Of a stretch of DNA of 45,295 nt, positions 17,300 to 25,877 are shown in pieces. Source of the DNA: Lachnospiraceae bacterium (GTDB lineage Bacteria > Bacillota > Clostridia > Lachnospirales > Lachnospiraceae); contig SFEV01000020.1 in assembly GCA_004557975.1 (NCBI GenBank), positions 1 through 45,295 of the forward strand. Reading direction: 5' to 3'. The notes under the pieces are model-generated. The model saw only the letters and a list, made by a program, of their open reading frames with translations, had not been told where the DNA came from and did no database searches. The translations under genes were made by a program, and so were the position numbers. How positions within the stretch are numbered: the first letter of the stretch is position 1; each line of letters starts with the position of its first letter.

Positions 17300-17328
17300 A
17301 GTATAAAACAACCATTGTAAAAATTCAA
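17300..17328 (-). promoter_or_regulatory. Sigma-A promoter of nfnAB
   Basis: The minus strand has TTGAAT (17323-17328), 17 nt, TATACT (17300-17305), giving a leader of about 80 nt before nfnA. The leader contains a small hairpin (GCAGG/CCTGC) but no recognised riboswitch. Confidence 0.75.
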
Positions 17329-17398
17329 CGGGAAAATGCTGACGGGGACAGTTTTTTTGCCCTTTCATGTTTCAGACATGGAAATACCTCATTTCGTC

Positions 17399-20300
17399 TC
17401 ACCCGTTTTCCTCCAGGTAATTCTCAAATTCTTCCGGCGACATCAGTATTTTCCTTGGCTTCGTTCCCTCTTCCGGCCCCACTACCCCGGCGTCCGAAAG
17501 CTGGTCCATGATTCTGGCTGCCCTGTTAAATCCGATTTTGAAAACCCGCTGAAGCATTCCGATGGAAGCCTTATCCTTATCAATAATGAATTTCCCGGCA
17601 TCCGCAAACAGCGCATCCGTATCCTCGGCTCCCCGCGTTGCGGATACGGCAAGCTGCACTTTCGCAATCTGCTCCTCCATCTCTGCACTGTAGGAAGCAG
17701 CGGCATTCTTGTTCTTCAGGAAATCCACAACGTCAGCAACCTCCTCGTCCGAGACGAAAGCTCCCTGTACACGGGCCGGCTTCTGATATCCCTGCGGATA
17801 GAACAGCATATCGCCCTTGCCCAGCAGCTTTTCCGCTCCGTTCATGTCGATGATTGTCCTGGAATCGACACCGGAGGATACGGAAAATGCAATTCGCGAC
17901 GGCATATTGGCTTTGATCAGTCCGGTGATGACATTTACAGAAGGACGTTGCGTCGCGATGATCAGGTGAATTCCACAGGCGCGGGCCAGCTGTGCCAGAC
18001 GGCAGATGGAATCCTCCACCTCTCCCGGTGCAACCATCATCAGGTCTGCAAGCTCATCAACAATGATGACAATCTGCGGAAGCTTCTTCGGCTTGTTTTC
18101 ATCCTCCACATTGTCAAGAGATTCAATTTTTCGGTTATATCCTTTCAGATCACGGACACCGTATTCTGCAAATTTATTGTACCGGTCTGTCATCTCCGCC
18201 ACTGCCCAGTTCAGCGCGCCCGCAGCTTTTTTCGGATCTGTAACAACAGGGATAAACAGGTGCGGGATACCGTTGTATACACTGAGTTCCACCACCTTCG
18301 GGTCAATCATGATCAGTTTTACTTCATCAGGATTTGCCTTGTAGAGGATACTCATGATAATCGTGTTCATGCAGACAGATTTACCGGAACCTGTGGCACC
18401 GGCCACCAGCAGATGCGGCATTTTGGCAATATCTGAAACGACTACCTTGCCGCCGATGTCTTTTCCTGTGGCAAATGCGAGTCTGGACGGATGATTTTTA
18501 AATTCTTCCGACTCAATCAGATCACGCAGTGCCACCGCACTGTTTTCCGCGTTCGGCACCTCAATGCCGACTGCCGCCTTTCCGGGGATTGGGGCTTCAA
18601 TACGGATATCTGCCGCTGCCAGATTCAGCTTGATATCGTCAGCCAAGGCGACGATACGGCTGACCTTGACTCCCTGCTCCGGCTGAAGCTCATACCGGGT
18701 AACGCTGGGACCGCAGCTCACATTTGTGACTGTGACATGGACCCCAAAACTGTTCAGCGTCTGCTGCAGCTTCGCTGCCGTCTTCCGGATCTCCTGCTCC
18801 TGCCCGCTGTTTGATTTATTCTTACCCTTTTTCAGAAGATCAATCGGCGGAAATACATACTCCCGCTTCACTGCTTCAGCAGCTTTTTCAATCTCTGCCT
18901 CCACAGAAGCAATACCATCTGCAATTTCCTTTTCCGAGGATCTGGGATTCCGCTTTGAAGGAACAGAGTGGGAATCAGTATCACGGAATACCGTTCCTGC
19001 GGAGGACGGCGCTGCACCATTCGAAGCCGTGCGGAAAATACCGAAATCATCGGACGCACCGACAGAATTCTTCTTCACAGTCCCGCTCTCAGAAGACAGT
19101 TCAGAATTCTCGCATAAATCCCGTTCCCAGGCGGCATCATCCGCATTGTACTCTTCTTCATCCCATTCAGGGTTATCCGTATCCCGTGCTTCTGCATTCA
19201 GCACAGAAGCATTGGGCTCGTCTTCCATGATACCATCCCCGTATCCGTCCGCCATACGCGCTTCCTGTTGTTCTGCGGATGTACGGTCAATTCCTTCAAT
19301 ATGCAGTTCCATATGCGCCGGCACTGGCTCCGGTGCGTCGGAAGTTTTTTCCCGCTGCAGCTGCCTCTGATCACATGGCCTGCCGGTATCAGAATCCGTT
19401 TGCTCCAGATGCTCCAGATCAATATAGCAGGATTCCTCCGGTCCTGTCACTGATGCTGCTTTTGGTCTGATCTCGTGGATCTCGGCACCGACATGTTCGG
19501 GGCTGCCCTGAATCTTTGTATCCATGGTAACTCCGCTTACCCGTCTGTCCAGACGGTGTTCACGCTGATGGACAGGGAACGCAATCGGAATATTAATCTC
19601 CCCCTGCTCTTTCTGTCTCTGCTCCCGCAGAAGCTGCTCCTGCTGTGCTCTGTCACCAGGCATCTGTCTCTGTCCGGCCGCCATATCCTGCTGCATTCTG
19701 CCATCGTATCCGCGCTGCGGTCTGCCTCCGTATCCCTGCTGTACTCCTCTGCCGTATTCCGCCTTTCTGCGGTCTCTGACAGGAAGACGGCAGAAGCCGC
19801 CTGCATTTTCATTCTTATCCTCCTGCTCTGAAGCGTCCTCCAGAAGCTTCCAGTCCTCTCTCTGCTTCAGTTCCTGGAGATGCGCTTCTCTTCTTCGCTC
19901 TGAGGATTCCCGGGCGGACTGATACATCTTTCTGCCCTGATGCTTTACACTGCCAATCAGCGATCTCTGTGTGATCAGCACCACACTGATAATAGAAAAT
20001 ATCAGCAGTACAACTCCCGTGCCGAGCGCACCAAGAGCAGGTGCCAGGACGCTGCAGATCATCCCTCCGATCACTCCGCCGCCTGTTTTATAAGCCGCGC
20101 TTCTCTCATACAGCTCCGCCGCCTGGCTGGCCAGCTCATACTGTTTCGTAAAAAGCGCAGTAAAACTGCAGATACATACATAAAAAAACAGGGAGGCCGC
20201 AAATTTTACACCTGCAATCCGGCTGCCCCTGTTGGAAATCAGAAATGCCGACGCTATAAAAATAAGAATCGGAAACAGATACGCCGGAAACCCGAACACT

Positions 20301-20581
20301 CCAAAGCTGATATCTGCGACAACCTCTCCTACGTATCCTCCGAAACCAAAATAGCTGATAAACATCAGAATACATACAGCAAGAATAAGCCACAGAACCG
20401 CCTCCTTCACAATCAGAGGATTCTGCGTCTCCTTTGTCTGAACCGGAACTGTTTTTTCTTTTTTTGCAGCAGACACAGCGACTTTCGTATTTTTTCTGCC
20501 GCCCGCTGTACTGCTGTTCTTTTTAGAAGCCGCAGTTTTTTTGTCTGCGGCTGTTTTTTTCTTTACTGCACTGGATGCCAA
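17399..20581 (-). CDS. ftsK: DNA translocase FtsK/SpoIIIE
   Basis: This 1060-residue septal DNA pump moves chromosomal DNA into the forespore or out of the closing septum. A Lys/Ala-rich tail (1-50) is followed by four or five membrane helices (about 58-205). A long hydrophilic Gln/Arg/Glu-rich linker spans roughly 210-590. The RecA-like motor has AGATGSGKS near residue 728 and IVIIVDELADLMM near 843. The C-terminal winged-helix gamma domain (GMLQRVFKIGFNRAARIMDQL) recognises orientation sequences. The start is an unusual TTG at 20581 with GGAGG 8 nt upstream; the nearby ATG is out of frame and meets a stop after seven codons. The linker is long for SpoIIIE, so I use the general symbol. tepA lies upstream, as in B. 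subtilis. Confidence 0.96.
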   Translation of the reverse strand: MASSAVKKKTAADKKTAASKKNSSTAGGRKNTKVAVSAAKKEKTVPVQTKETQNPLIVKEAVLWLILAVCILMFISYFGFGGYVGEVVADISFGVFGFPAYLFPILIFIASAFLISNRGSRIAGVKFAASLFFYVCICSFTALFTKQYELASQAAELYERSAAYKTGGGVIGGMICSVLAPALGALGTGVVLLIFSIISVVLITQRSLIGSVKHQGRKMYQSARESSERRREAHLQELKQREDWKLLEDASEQEDKNENAGGFCRLPVRDRRKAEYGRGVQQGYGGRPQRGYDGRMQQDMAAGQRQMPGDRAQQEQLLREQRQKEQGEINIPIAFPVHQREHRLDRRVSGVTMDTKIQGSPEHVGAEIHEIRPKAASVTGPEESCYIDLEHLEQTDSDTGRPCDQRQLQREKTSDAPEPVPAHMELHIEGIDRTSAEQQEARMADGYGDGIMEDEPNASVLNAEARDTDNPEWDEEEYNADDAAWERDLCENSELSSESGTVKKNSVGASDDFGIFRTASNGAAPSSAGTVFRDTDSHSVPSKRNPRSSEKEIADGIASVEAEIEKAAEAVKREYVFPPIDLLKKGKNKSNSGQEQEIRKTAAKLQQTLNSFGVHVTVTNVSCGPSVTRYELQPEQGVKVSRIVALADDIKLNLAAADIRIEAPIPGKAAVGIEVPNAENSAVALRDLIESEEFKNHPSRLAFATGKDIGGKVVVSDIAKMPHLLVAGATGSGKSVCMNTIIMSILYKANPDEVKLIMIDPKVVELSVYNGIPHLFIPVVTDPKKAAGALNWAVAEMTDRYNKFAEYGVRDLKGYNRKIESLDNVEDENKPKKLPQIVIIVDELADLMMVAPGEVEDSICRLAQLARACGIHLIIATQRPSVNVITGLIKANMPSRIAFSVSSGVDSRTIIDMNGAEKLLGKGDMLFYPQGYQKPARVQGAFVSDEEVADVVDFLKNKNAAASYSAEMEEQIAKVQLAVSATRGAEDTDALFADAGKFIIDKDKASIGMLQRVFKIGFNRAARIMDQLSDAGVVGPEEGTKPRKILMSPEEFENYLEENG

Positions 20582-20611
20582 TCCATCTGCCTCCTTCTCT
20601 TTATAACCGGG

Positions 20612-21487
20612 CTAGATCAGAAAATGCCCGACAATTGCAATCGCACCGATGGCGAAGCAATACCAGGAAAAATACTTGAATTTCTTGTTTCGCACAACGA
20701 GAAGCATGGTCTTGATGCAGACATAGCCCACTGCCGCCGCAAATACGGCACCTATTGCATAAATTCCGATCTCTCCCATCGCTATGGGGTCTTCCATTAC
20801 ATCTTTCACCTCAAGCACTGCCGCTCCGAGAATGGCGGGGATTGAAAGAATGAAAGAGTACTTCACCGCAAACTTCCTGTCGAGGCCGCAGAGAACACAT
20901 GCTGCGATCGTTGTTCCGGAGCGTGACAGTCCCGGAAGCGTCGCAAATCCCTGTGCCGTGCCAATGATAAGGCCTTCCTTATAGCTGACCTGTTTCGGGA
21001 GCTTTCCGCCCTCCTTCGCAAGATCTGCCATAAGCAGCAGGACACCTGTGATCAGCAGACAGATTCCCGGAATCAGAAGCGTTTCACCGGCTGCAGAAAT
21101 CAGATCCTTTCCGAGTACACCGAGGATACCCGTGGGAACCGTTGAAACAAGAATCAGAACCACAAATTTGCGGTAGCTGTTGTGTACAATCCGCTTATAC
21201 TTCAGTGATGTTTTATGTACTTTGTTCAGACAGAACGTTTTCAGATTTGAAAAAATATCTGCCACCATAAACAGTGCTTCCTGTATCATCTTCCAGATAT
21301 CTCTGTAATACACCACAAAGACTGCAACAAGCGTTCCGATGTGCAGCATAATGTCAAACAGCATGCTGCCGTTGGTCTCCACATGAAAAATATTCTGCAG
21401 AATCGCCAGATGTCCGGAACTGCTGACCGGCAGAAATTCTGTGATTCCCTGGACAATCCCAAGTAAAATTGATTCTAAAATTGACAT
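20612..21487 (-). CDS. uppP: Undecaprenyl-diphosphatase
   Basis: UppP (BacA) is an integral membrane phosphatase that recycles undecaprenyl diphosphate to the monophosphate carrier used in peptidoglycan synthesis; it also confers bacitracin tolerance. The 291-residue protein has the two signature motifs: GIVQGITEFLPVSSSGHLAI at the N-terminus and GLSRSGTTIAACVLCGL in the second half. About eight membrane helices are predicted. It lies 30 nt upstream of ftsK on the same strand and has its own extended -10 promoter. Confidence 0.97.
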   Translation of the reverse strand: MSILESILLGIVQGITEFLPVSSSGHLAILQNIFHVETNGSMLFDIMLHIGTLVAVFVVYYRDIWKMIQEALFMVADIFSNLKTFCLNKVHKTSLKYKRIVHNSYRKFVVLILVSTVPTGILGVLGKDLISAAGETLLIPGICLLITGVLLLMADLAKEGGKLPKQVSYKEGLIIGTAQGFATLPGLSRSGTTIAACVLCGLDRKFAVKYSFILSIPAILGAAVLEVKDVMEDPIAMGEIGIYAIGAVFAAAVGYVCIKTMLLVVRNKKFKYFSWYCFAIGAIAIVGHFLI

Positions 21488-21530
21488 AACCGCCTCCGTA
21501 TAAAATCATTCCTTTTTTGCATACCAGATT

Positions 21531-21559
21531 ATTATACCAGACAAATCCGCACCGCACAA
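21531..21559 (-). promoter_or_regulatory. Sigma-A promoter of uppP
   Basis: The minus strand has TTGTGC (21554-21559), 17 nt, TATAAT (21531-21536), with TGG just before the -10 hexamer (extended -10). It lies about 45 nt before the uppP ATG. Confidence 0.7.
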
Positions 21560-21619
21560 GAAGTTATGACGGAGAAGTCGAAAGAATCCGCCCGTACTCT
21601 CCGGCTTCTCCCCCATTCC

Positions 21620-22369
21620 TCATGCTTTTCTGATCATCTGATACAGCTTTTTCAGCGCTTCACTGATTCCGCCTGTCTCATCGATCAGCCCTTCTTTTAC
21701 TGCTTCCTCACCCACCAGAATAGTTCCGAGATCCTTTGTCAGAATTCCCGTATCGAGCATCAGCTCTTCCAGACGATGACGCCGGGCACGTGAATGATCT
21801 GCAATAAAGCCGAGAATGCGGTCCTGCATCTGCTTAAAATAATCATACGTCTGGGGCGCACCGATCACAGTGCCGTTCATCCTGACCGGATGGATCACCA
21901 TCGTCCCGGTCTTCACAATAAACGAATAATCAGTTGAGACTGCGATGGGGACTCCGATGGAGTGGCTTCCTCCGAGAACCAGAGACACGGTCGGCTTGCT
22001 TAAGGATGCTATCATCTCCGCTATGGCAAGACCAGCTTCCACATCCCCGCCTACCGTATTCAGCAGAATCAGAAGCCCGTCAATATCCTGACTGTCCTCG
22101 ATTGCCGCCAGCTTCGGAAGCACATGTTCATATTTTGTCGTCTTTGAATTTCCCGGAAGACATTCATGACCTTCAATCTCTCCAATCACACTCAGAAGGT
22201 GAATCCTGTGCCCCAGCATGACTTCTCCTGTCTCACGGATTCCTTCCCGCTGCTCCTTTTCCTTATCCTGCTGTTTTTCTTCTGTCTGCTCTCTCTTTTT
22301 CTCTTTTTGCTCTTCTATTCCGCATTCCGTTTCCGATTCGTTCCGGTTTACTGTCTTCTCCTGATCCAT
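21620..22369 (-). CDS. tepA: ClpP-like translocation-enhancing protein TepA
   Basis: TepA-type proteins belong to the ClpP/crotonase serine protease clan and are encoded next to spoIIIE in many Firmicutes; the B. subtilis member was linked to protein export. The 249-residue product has a charged, Glu/Lys/Gln-rich N-terminal segment (about 1-55), then the ClpP-like fold with LLILLNTVGGDVEAGLAIAEMI, the nucleophile region GGSHSIGVP and MVIHPVRM. The frame stays open 27 codons upstream, but ATG 22369 has AGGAGG 5 nt before it and is chosen. The function of the family is only loosely defined. Confidence 0.9.
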   Translation of the reverse strand: MDQEKTVNRNESETECGIEEQKEKKREQTEEKQQDKEKEQREGIRETGEVMLGHRIHLLSVIGEIEGHECLPGNSKTTKYEHVLPKLAAIEDSQDIDGLLILLNTVGGDVEAGLAIAEMIASLSKPTVSLVLGGSHSIGVPIAVSTDYSFIVKTGTMVIHPVRMNGTVIGAPQTYDYFKQMQDRILGFIADHSRARRHRLEELMLDTGILTKDLGTILVGEEAVKEGLIDETGGISEALKKLYQMIRKA

Positions 22370-22424
22370 ATGATCCTCCTGATATATTCTGTTTACCAGT
22401 ATAACCAGAAAAAATAAAATCATA

Positions 22425-22465
22425 CGAAAAAGGAAAGGAGCTGTCACCATTTTATGAACAGCCCC
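22425..22465 (-). terminator. Terminator of the corC-yebC-CFI-box operon
   Basis: Arms 22437-22444 and 22458-22465 form an 8-bp stem with one G-U pair. The stem is followed on the minus strand by TTTCCTTTTTC. It sits 6 nt after the CFI-box gene stop. Confidence 0.75.
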
Positions 22466-22471
22466 TACGTA

Positions 22472-23242
22472 TTAATGATAAAAATATTTTCCGCGAAGTG
22501 TCTCTACCATCTCCTGATAATGAATCCGGCATTCCTCCATACGCCCCTCTTCAATCATGTCGATACAGGGCTTCAGATATTCCGACCAGATCGAGCGGTA
22601 AATATCCTTCGAATCCTCTTTCTGATTGATGTGCTTTACAATGCTCGGCGCAACATCATAATATTCCTGAATCATCTTTTCTCCATCCGGAACCGAGGCG
22701 AGATATGTATCGCGGTAATCACGCAGCAGTGTCAGCTCATAGCAGTCATCTGTGCGGCCGAAAGTCTCGCATACCGCCGTTGTAATATAACAGAATTTCT
22801 TGTGGAATCCCTGTTCAATATAGCTGTACTCCGCCGCCTGAAGCGAGGATTTCGGAAACTGCTTTTTCCAGGCCTCCAGCAGCTTGTCGGCAAGAGGTGC
22901 GGATGAATTGCCATGGAATTCAAGCACCATCGGGAGAACGAACGCAGCCATGGTCATATTCATATCCATCATCAGCCGTTCTCTCTGATTTCTCCGTGTG
23001 CAGCTGTTAATCTTCCCTGCCGCATATTCTCCAAGGGCATTTGCCATGTTTTCGAGAAACTGCTCCTTGTCGATTACCATGTTGTAGCCGTTCTCAATGG
23101 CATCAAGCGTCGCAACGTGCTCCTGATACATCCTCCGGAATGCGTCGGGGTACGTCTTTTTTTTGAAGTACTGCATCGGATCACCATCACAGCAGTCCAG
23201 CAGCTTCGGCATACCCTCTATCCCTGTCAGATAGTAGTTCAT
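22472..23242 (-). CDS. CFI-box-CTERM domain protein of unknown function
   Basis: This 256-residue soluble protein starts MNYYLTGIEGMPKL. Its C-terminal part matches the CFI-box-CTERM type, with CYITTAVCETFGRTDDCYELTLLRDYRDTYL followed by an extended helical tail. Such domains occur at the ends of many unrelated bacterial proteins and their role is unknown. The N-terminal half has a CCDGDPMQYF segment and several cysteines but no recognised domain, and I see no signal peptide. ATG 23242 is chosen for its GGAGG 5 nt upstream; the codons before it overlap the yebC stop. It is the last gene of a corC-yebC-CFI block. Confidence 0.75.
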   Translation of the reverse strand: MNYYLTGIEGMPKLLDCCDGDPMQYFKKKTYPDAFRRMYQEHVATLDAIENGYNMVIDKEQFLENMANALGEYAAGKINSCTRRNQRERLMMDMNMTMAAFVLPMVLEFHGNSSAPLADKLLEAWKKQFPKSSLQAAEYSYIEQGFHKKFCYITTAVCETFGRTDDCYELTLLRDYRDTYLASVPDGEKMIQEYYDVAPSIVKHINQKEDSKDIYRSIWSEYLKPCIDMIEEGRMEECRIHYQEMVETLRGKYFYH

Positions 23243-23253
23243 TTTATCCTCCA

Positions 23254-23982
23254 TCACTCATCCAGGTTCGTGTATACCGCCTGAACGTCATCATCCTCAT
23301 CCAGCAGATCCAGTGTACGGTTCAGCTGTTTCAGAGCCGTCTCATCTGTCAGCTCCACGTAATTCTGCGGAATCATTGTTACTTCTGCAGATGCCATCGA
23401 TATTCCCTGATCCTCCAGAACCTGGCGTACCGCACTGAACTCATCCGGATCAGTCAGGATCTCATAGCTGTCTTCCTCCTCGGAGAAATCCTCTGCTCCG
23501 GCATCAAGCGCCGTCATCATCAGATCGTCCGCATCCATGTCACACTCTTCTTTGTCAATAATAATCTGTCCCTTTTTGTCAAACATATAGGAGACACAGC
23601 CCTGTGTTCCGATACTTCCGCTACCCTTTGTGAACGCATTGCGGACATTGGATGCCGTACGGTTTTTATTGTCTGTAAGCGCCTCCACAATGATTGCGAT
23701 TCCGCTGGGACCGTAACCTTCGTAGGTAACATACTCATAATTGACGGAGGAAAGCTCTCCAGCCGCTTTTTTGATACCGCGATCAATCGTATCATTCGGC
23801 ATGTTGTTTGCCTTTGCCTTTGCAATGATATCGCGCAGACGGCTGTTATTTGCCGGATCCGGACCGCCTTCCTTTACAGCAACAGCGATTTCACGTCCGA
23901 TAATTGTGAAAATCTTTCCTTTTGCTGCGTCGTTTTTCTCTTTCTTGTGCTTAATATTGGCAAATTTTGAATGTCCTGACAT
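23254..23982 (-). CDS. yebC: YebC/PmpR family protein
   Basis: This 242-residue member of the YebC/TACO1 family begins MSGHSKFANIKHKKEKNDAAKGKIF and contains the conserved GPDPANNSRLRDIIAKAKANNMP and GYGPSGIAIIVEALTDNKNRT segments. The family was first annotated as transcriptional regulators. More recent work supports a role in translation, relieving ribosome stalling at proline-rich stretches. It starts 9 nt after the corC stop and ends 12 nt before the next start, so it is translated from the same operon. Confidence 0.96.
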   Translation of the reverse strand: MSGHSKFANIKHKKEKNDAAKGKIFTIIGREIAVAVKEGGPDPANNSRLRDIIAKAKANNMPNDTIDRGIKKAAGELSSVNYEYVTYEGYGPSGIAIIVEALTDNKNRTASNVRNAFTKGSGSIGTQGCVSYMFDKKGQIIIDKEECDMDADDLMMTALDAGAEDFSEEEDSYEILTDPDEFSAVRQVLEDQGISMASAEVTMIPQNYVELTDETALKQLNRTLDLLDEDDDVQAVYTNLDE

Positions 23983-23991
23983 AATCTGCTG

Positions 23992-25272
23992 CTACTCCTT
24001 TTCTTCTTCGTTGTATTTGGTTATTTTCACAAGGCGGATCATTTTGTTCTCCACCTTTAATATCTGAAACAGATGGCCGTCCGTCACAATTTCCGCCTGC
24101 TCGCCGTCGGCAGGTATGCGGTCCAGCTTTGAGATCAGCAATCCGTTCAATGTATCGTATTCTTCATCCTCCAGAGAAATCCCCAGCGTATCTGACACCT
24201 CAGAAAGCGGTGCCATACCGTCCATCATATAGCTGCCGTTGGCACCTCTGTGGATCAGCTGTTCATCCTTGTCATATTCATCCTGGATATTTCCGACAAT
24301 CTCCTCCAGAATATCCTCCATGGTCACGAGTCCCGCAGTCTGACCATATTCATCCACCACAATCACCAGCTGCAGCTTCTGTGCCTGCATACTCCTGAAA
24401 AGAAGGTTGATCCCCCGTGTCTCCGGAATAAACCGTACGCTGCGCAGCAGACCGGGAATATCCTTGATCAGCCAGTTGTCGTACATTCCCATCGTATGGA
24501 ATTTCATCGCATCCTTAAAATGCAGGACACCGAGTATATTGTCAATGTTTTCCTCATAAACCGGGAAACGTGATACCGTCTCACCGACCATAAAAGAAAT
24601 TGCATCGCGCAGGTTCGTCTGGCCGTTGATGCTGATTACATTGGTCCGGTGGATCATAATATCGGCGGCATTCTTATCATCCAGTTCAAAAATATTCTGA
24701 ATCATCTCAGCCTCACGGGCATCGAGCACACCCTGCTCATGGCCTTCATTTACCATGGAGATGATTTCATCCTCCGTCACCTCAGGCTCAAGGGACTGCG
24801 GATCCACACCGAGGACACGCACAAAGAGATTTGACAGTGCCGTAATCACGTATGTAAACGGAGAAGCACACACCACTATGCTGTGAACTGTACCGGTGCG
24901 CCGAAGCAGCCACTTCATGGCATTCTTGCGTCCGAGCATCTCCGGAATGGAATTCCCAAACAGATAAAAAAGCACTACCAGAACCGGAAATACAATATAA
25001 AACGGACATTTCCCCGTCATCTGAGCACTTAAAAATCCGGCACCCGTATACGTCAGCGCATTCAGAAGCCAGATGGAATGCCGCAGCCTGGCAAAATTAT
25101 CTTTCAGTTCAAGGACAGGCTGTGCAGATTTCTCCTTCTCCCGGAAGCTCTCCTCAATCTCCAAATCTGTCCTGCTCCCCAATGCCGCAGCGTATGCAGT
25201 CAGAATATAATCCATCAGCAACAAAAATACCAGAATAATCGTGCTACATAAGGCACCCGCGTCACTATCCAT
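23992..25272 (-). CDS. CNNM/CorC-type transporter with CBS domains (HlyC/CorC family)
   Basis: This 426-residue membrane protein has an N-terminal DUF21/CNNM region of about three or four helices (to about residue 165). A CBS-domain pair follows (about 190-320), and then a C-terminal CorC_HlyC domain (about 335-420) with GYDTLNG-like DEEYDTLNGLLISKLDRIP. Relatives are linked to magnesium export and were historically labelled haemolysins. The N-terminus is short before the first helix. ATG 25272 has only a distant GGAG (12 nt), so the start is less certain than the rest. It is first in the operon with yebC. Confidence 0.9.
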   Translation of the reverse strand: MDSDAGALCSTIILVFLLLMDYILTAYAAALGSRTDLEIEESFREKEKSAQPVLELKDNFARLRHSIWLLNALTYTGAGFLSAQMTGKCPFYIVFPVLVVLFYLFGNSIPEMLGRKNAMKWLLRRTGTVHSIVVCASPFTYVITALSNLFVRVLGVDPQSLEPEVTEDEIISMVNEGHEQGVLDAREAEMIQNIFELDDKNAADIMIHRTNVISINGQTNLRDAISFMVGETVSRFPVYEENIDNILGVLHFKDAMKFHTMGMYDNWLIKDIPGLLRSVRFIPETRGINLLFRSMQAQKLQLVIVVDEYGQTAGLVTMEDILEEIVGNIQDEYDKDEQLIHRGANGSYMMDGMAPLSEVSDTLGISLEDEEYDTLNGLLISKLDRIPADGEQAEIVTDGHLFQILKVENKMIRLVKITKYNEEEKE

Positions 25273-25414
25273 ACAGTGTAACTACTCCTTCGTGTTCTCG
25301 TATCCGCCCCGGATACGGCTTATCATTTCATGCTTTGCCGGAATAACACCGACAATCCGTTTATAAAATATATCATCTTCGTTTGCATTCGTCAAGATTT
25401 GAAATGAGCAGATG

Positions 25415-25762
25415 CTATGTAATCAGCTCCAGACTGACCTGCAGTGCCTTATCCACCCGCTCCAGAAGCTCATAATCGAGATGACAGACGCGGTCCTTCA
25501 GCCGCTTTTTGTCGATCGTGCGCAGTTGTTCCAGCAAAATGACAGAATCCTTCACAATCTGATACTTGCCGGCTTCAATCTCAACGTGTGTCGGAAGCTT
25601 TGCTTTATTCATCCTGGATGTAATTGCCGCACAGATCACGGTCGGACTGTGTCTGTTTCCCACATCATTCTGGATAATCAGAACAGGCCGGATACCTCCC
25701 TGTTCCGAACCAACCACAGGCCTTAAATCTGCGTAAAAAACATCTCCTCTTCTAATAATCAT
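25415..25762 (-). CDS. mazF: MazF/PemK-family mRNA interferase toxin without adjacent antitoxin
   Basis: This 115-residue MazF (EndoA/NdoA-like) endoribonuclease would cleave mRNA at short sequence motifs. MIIRRGDVFYADLRPVVGSEQGGIRPVLIIQND contains the conserved arginine loop, and AAITSR carries the catalytic Thr/Ser region. The TTG at 25783 is possible, but ATG 25762 matches the family. In B. subtilis ndoA follows alr with the antitoxin ndoAI between them. Here the interval between alr and the toxin (25763-25877) is 115 nt and holds no ORF long enough for a MazE or CopG-type antitoxin. Confidence 0.92.
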   Translation of the reverse strand: MIIRRGDVFYADLRPVVGSEQGGIRPVLIIQNDVGNRHSPTVICAAITSRMNKAKLPTHVEIEAGKYQIVKDSVILLEQLRTIDKKRLKDRVCHLDYELLERVDKALQVSLELIT

Positions 25763-25877
25763 ACAATCACACTCCGAATCCAAGGGTTTTTCACTTTTCG
25801 CTAAAATAAGTATTTCCCCGATTCTTTCGTATATTCATGTATGTTCATATATTTTGCACACCAGCTCCAAACAGAGG

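Noticed and set aside
16358..18436. Long plus-strand ORFs opposite nfnA and ftsK (307 and 366 codons)
   Set aside because: The minus-strand genes are certain and have motifs; the opposite frames show only His/Arg/Cys-rich composition.
25784..25877. 14-codon ORF (MNIHEYTKESGKYLF-like) between alr and mazF as antitoxin
   Set aside because: It is too short for a MazE or ribbon-helix-helix antitoxin and lacks a well-placed ribosome-binding site.
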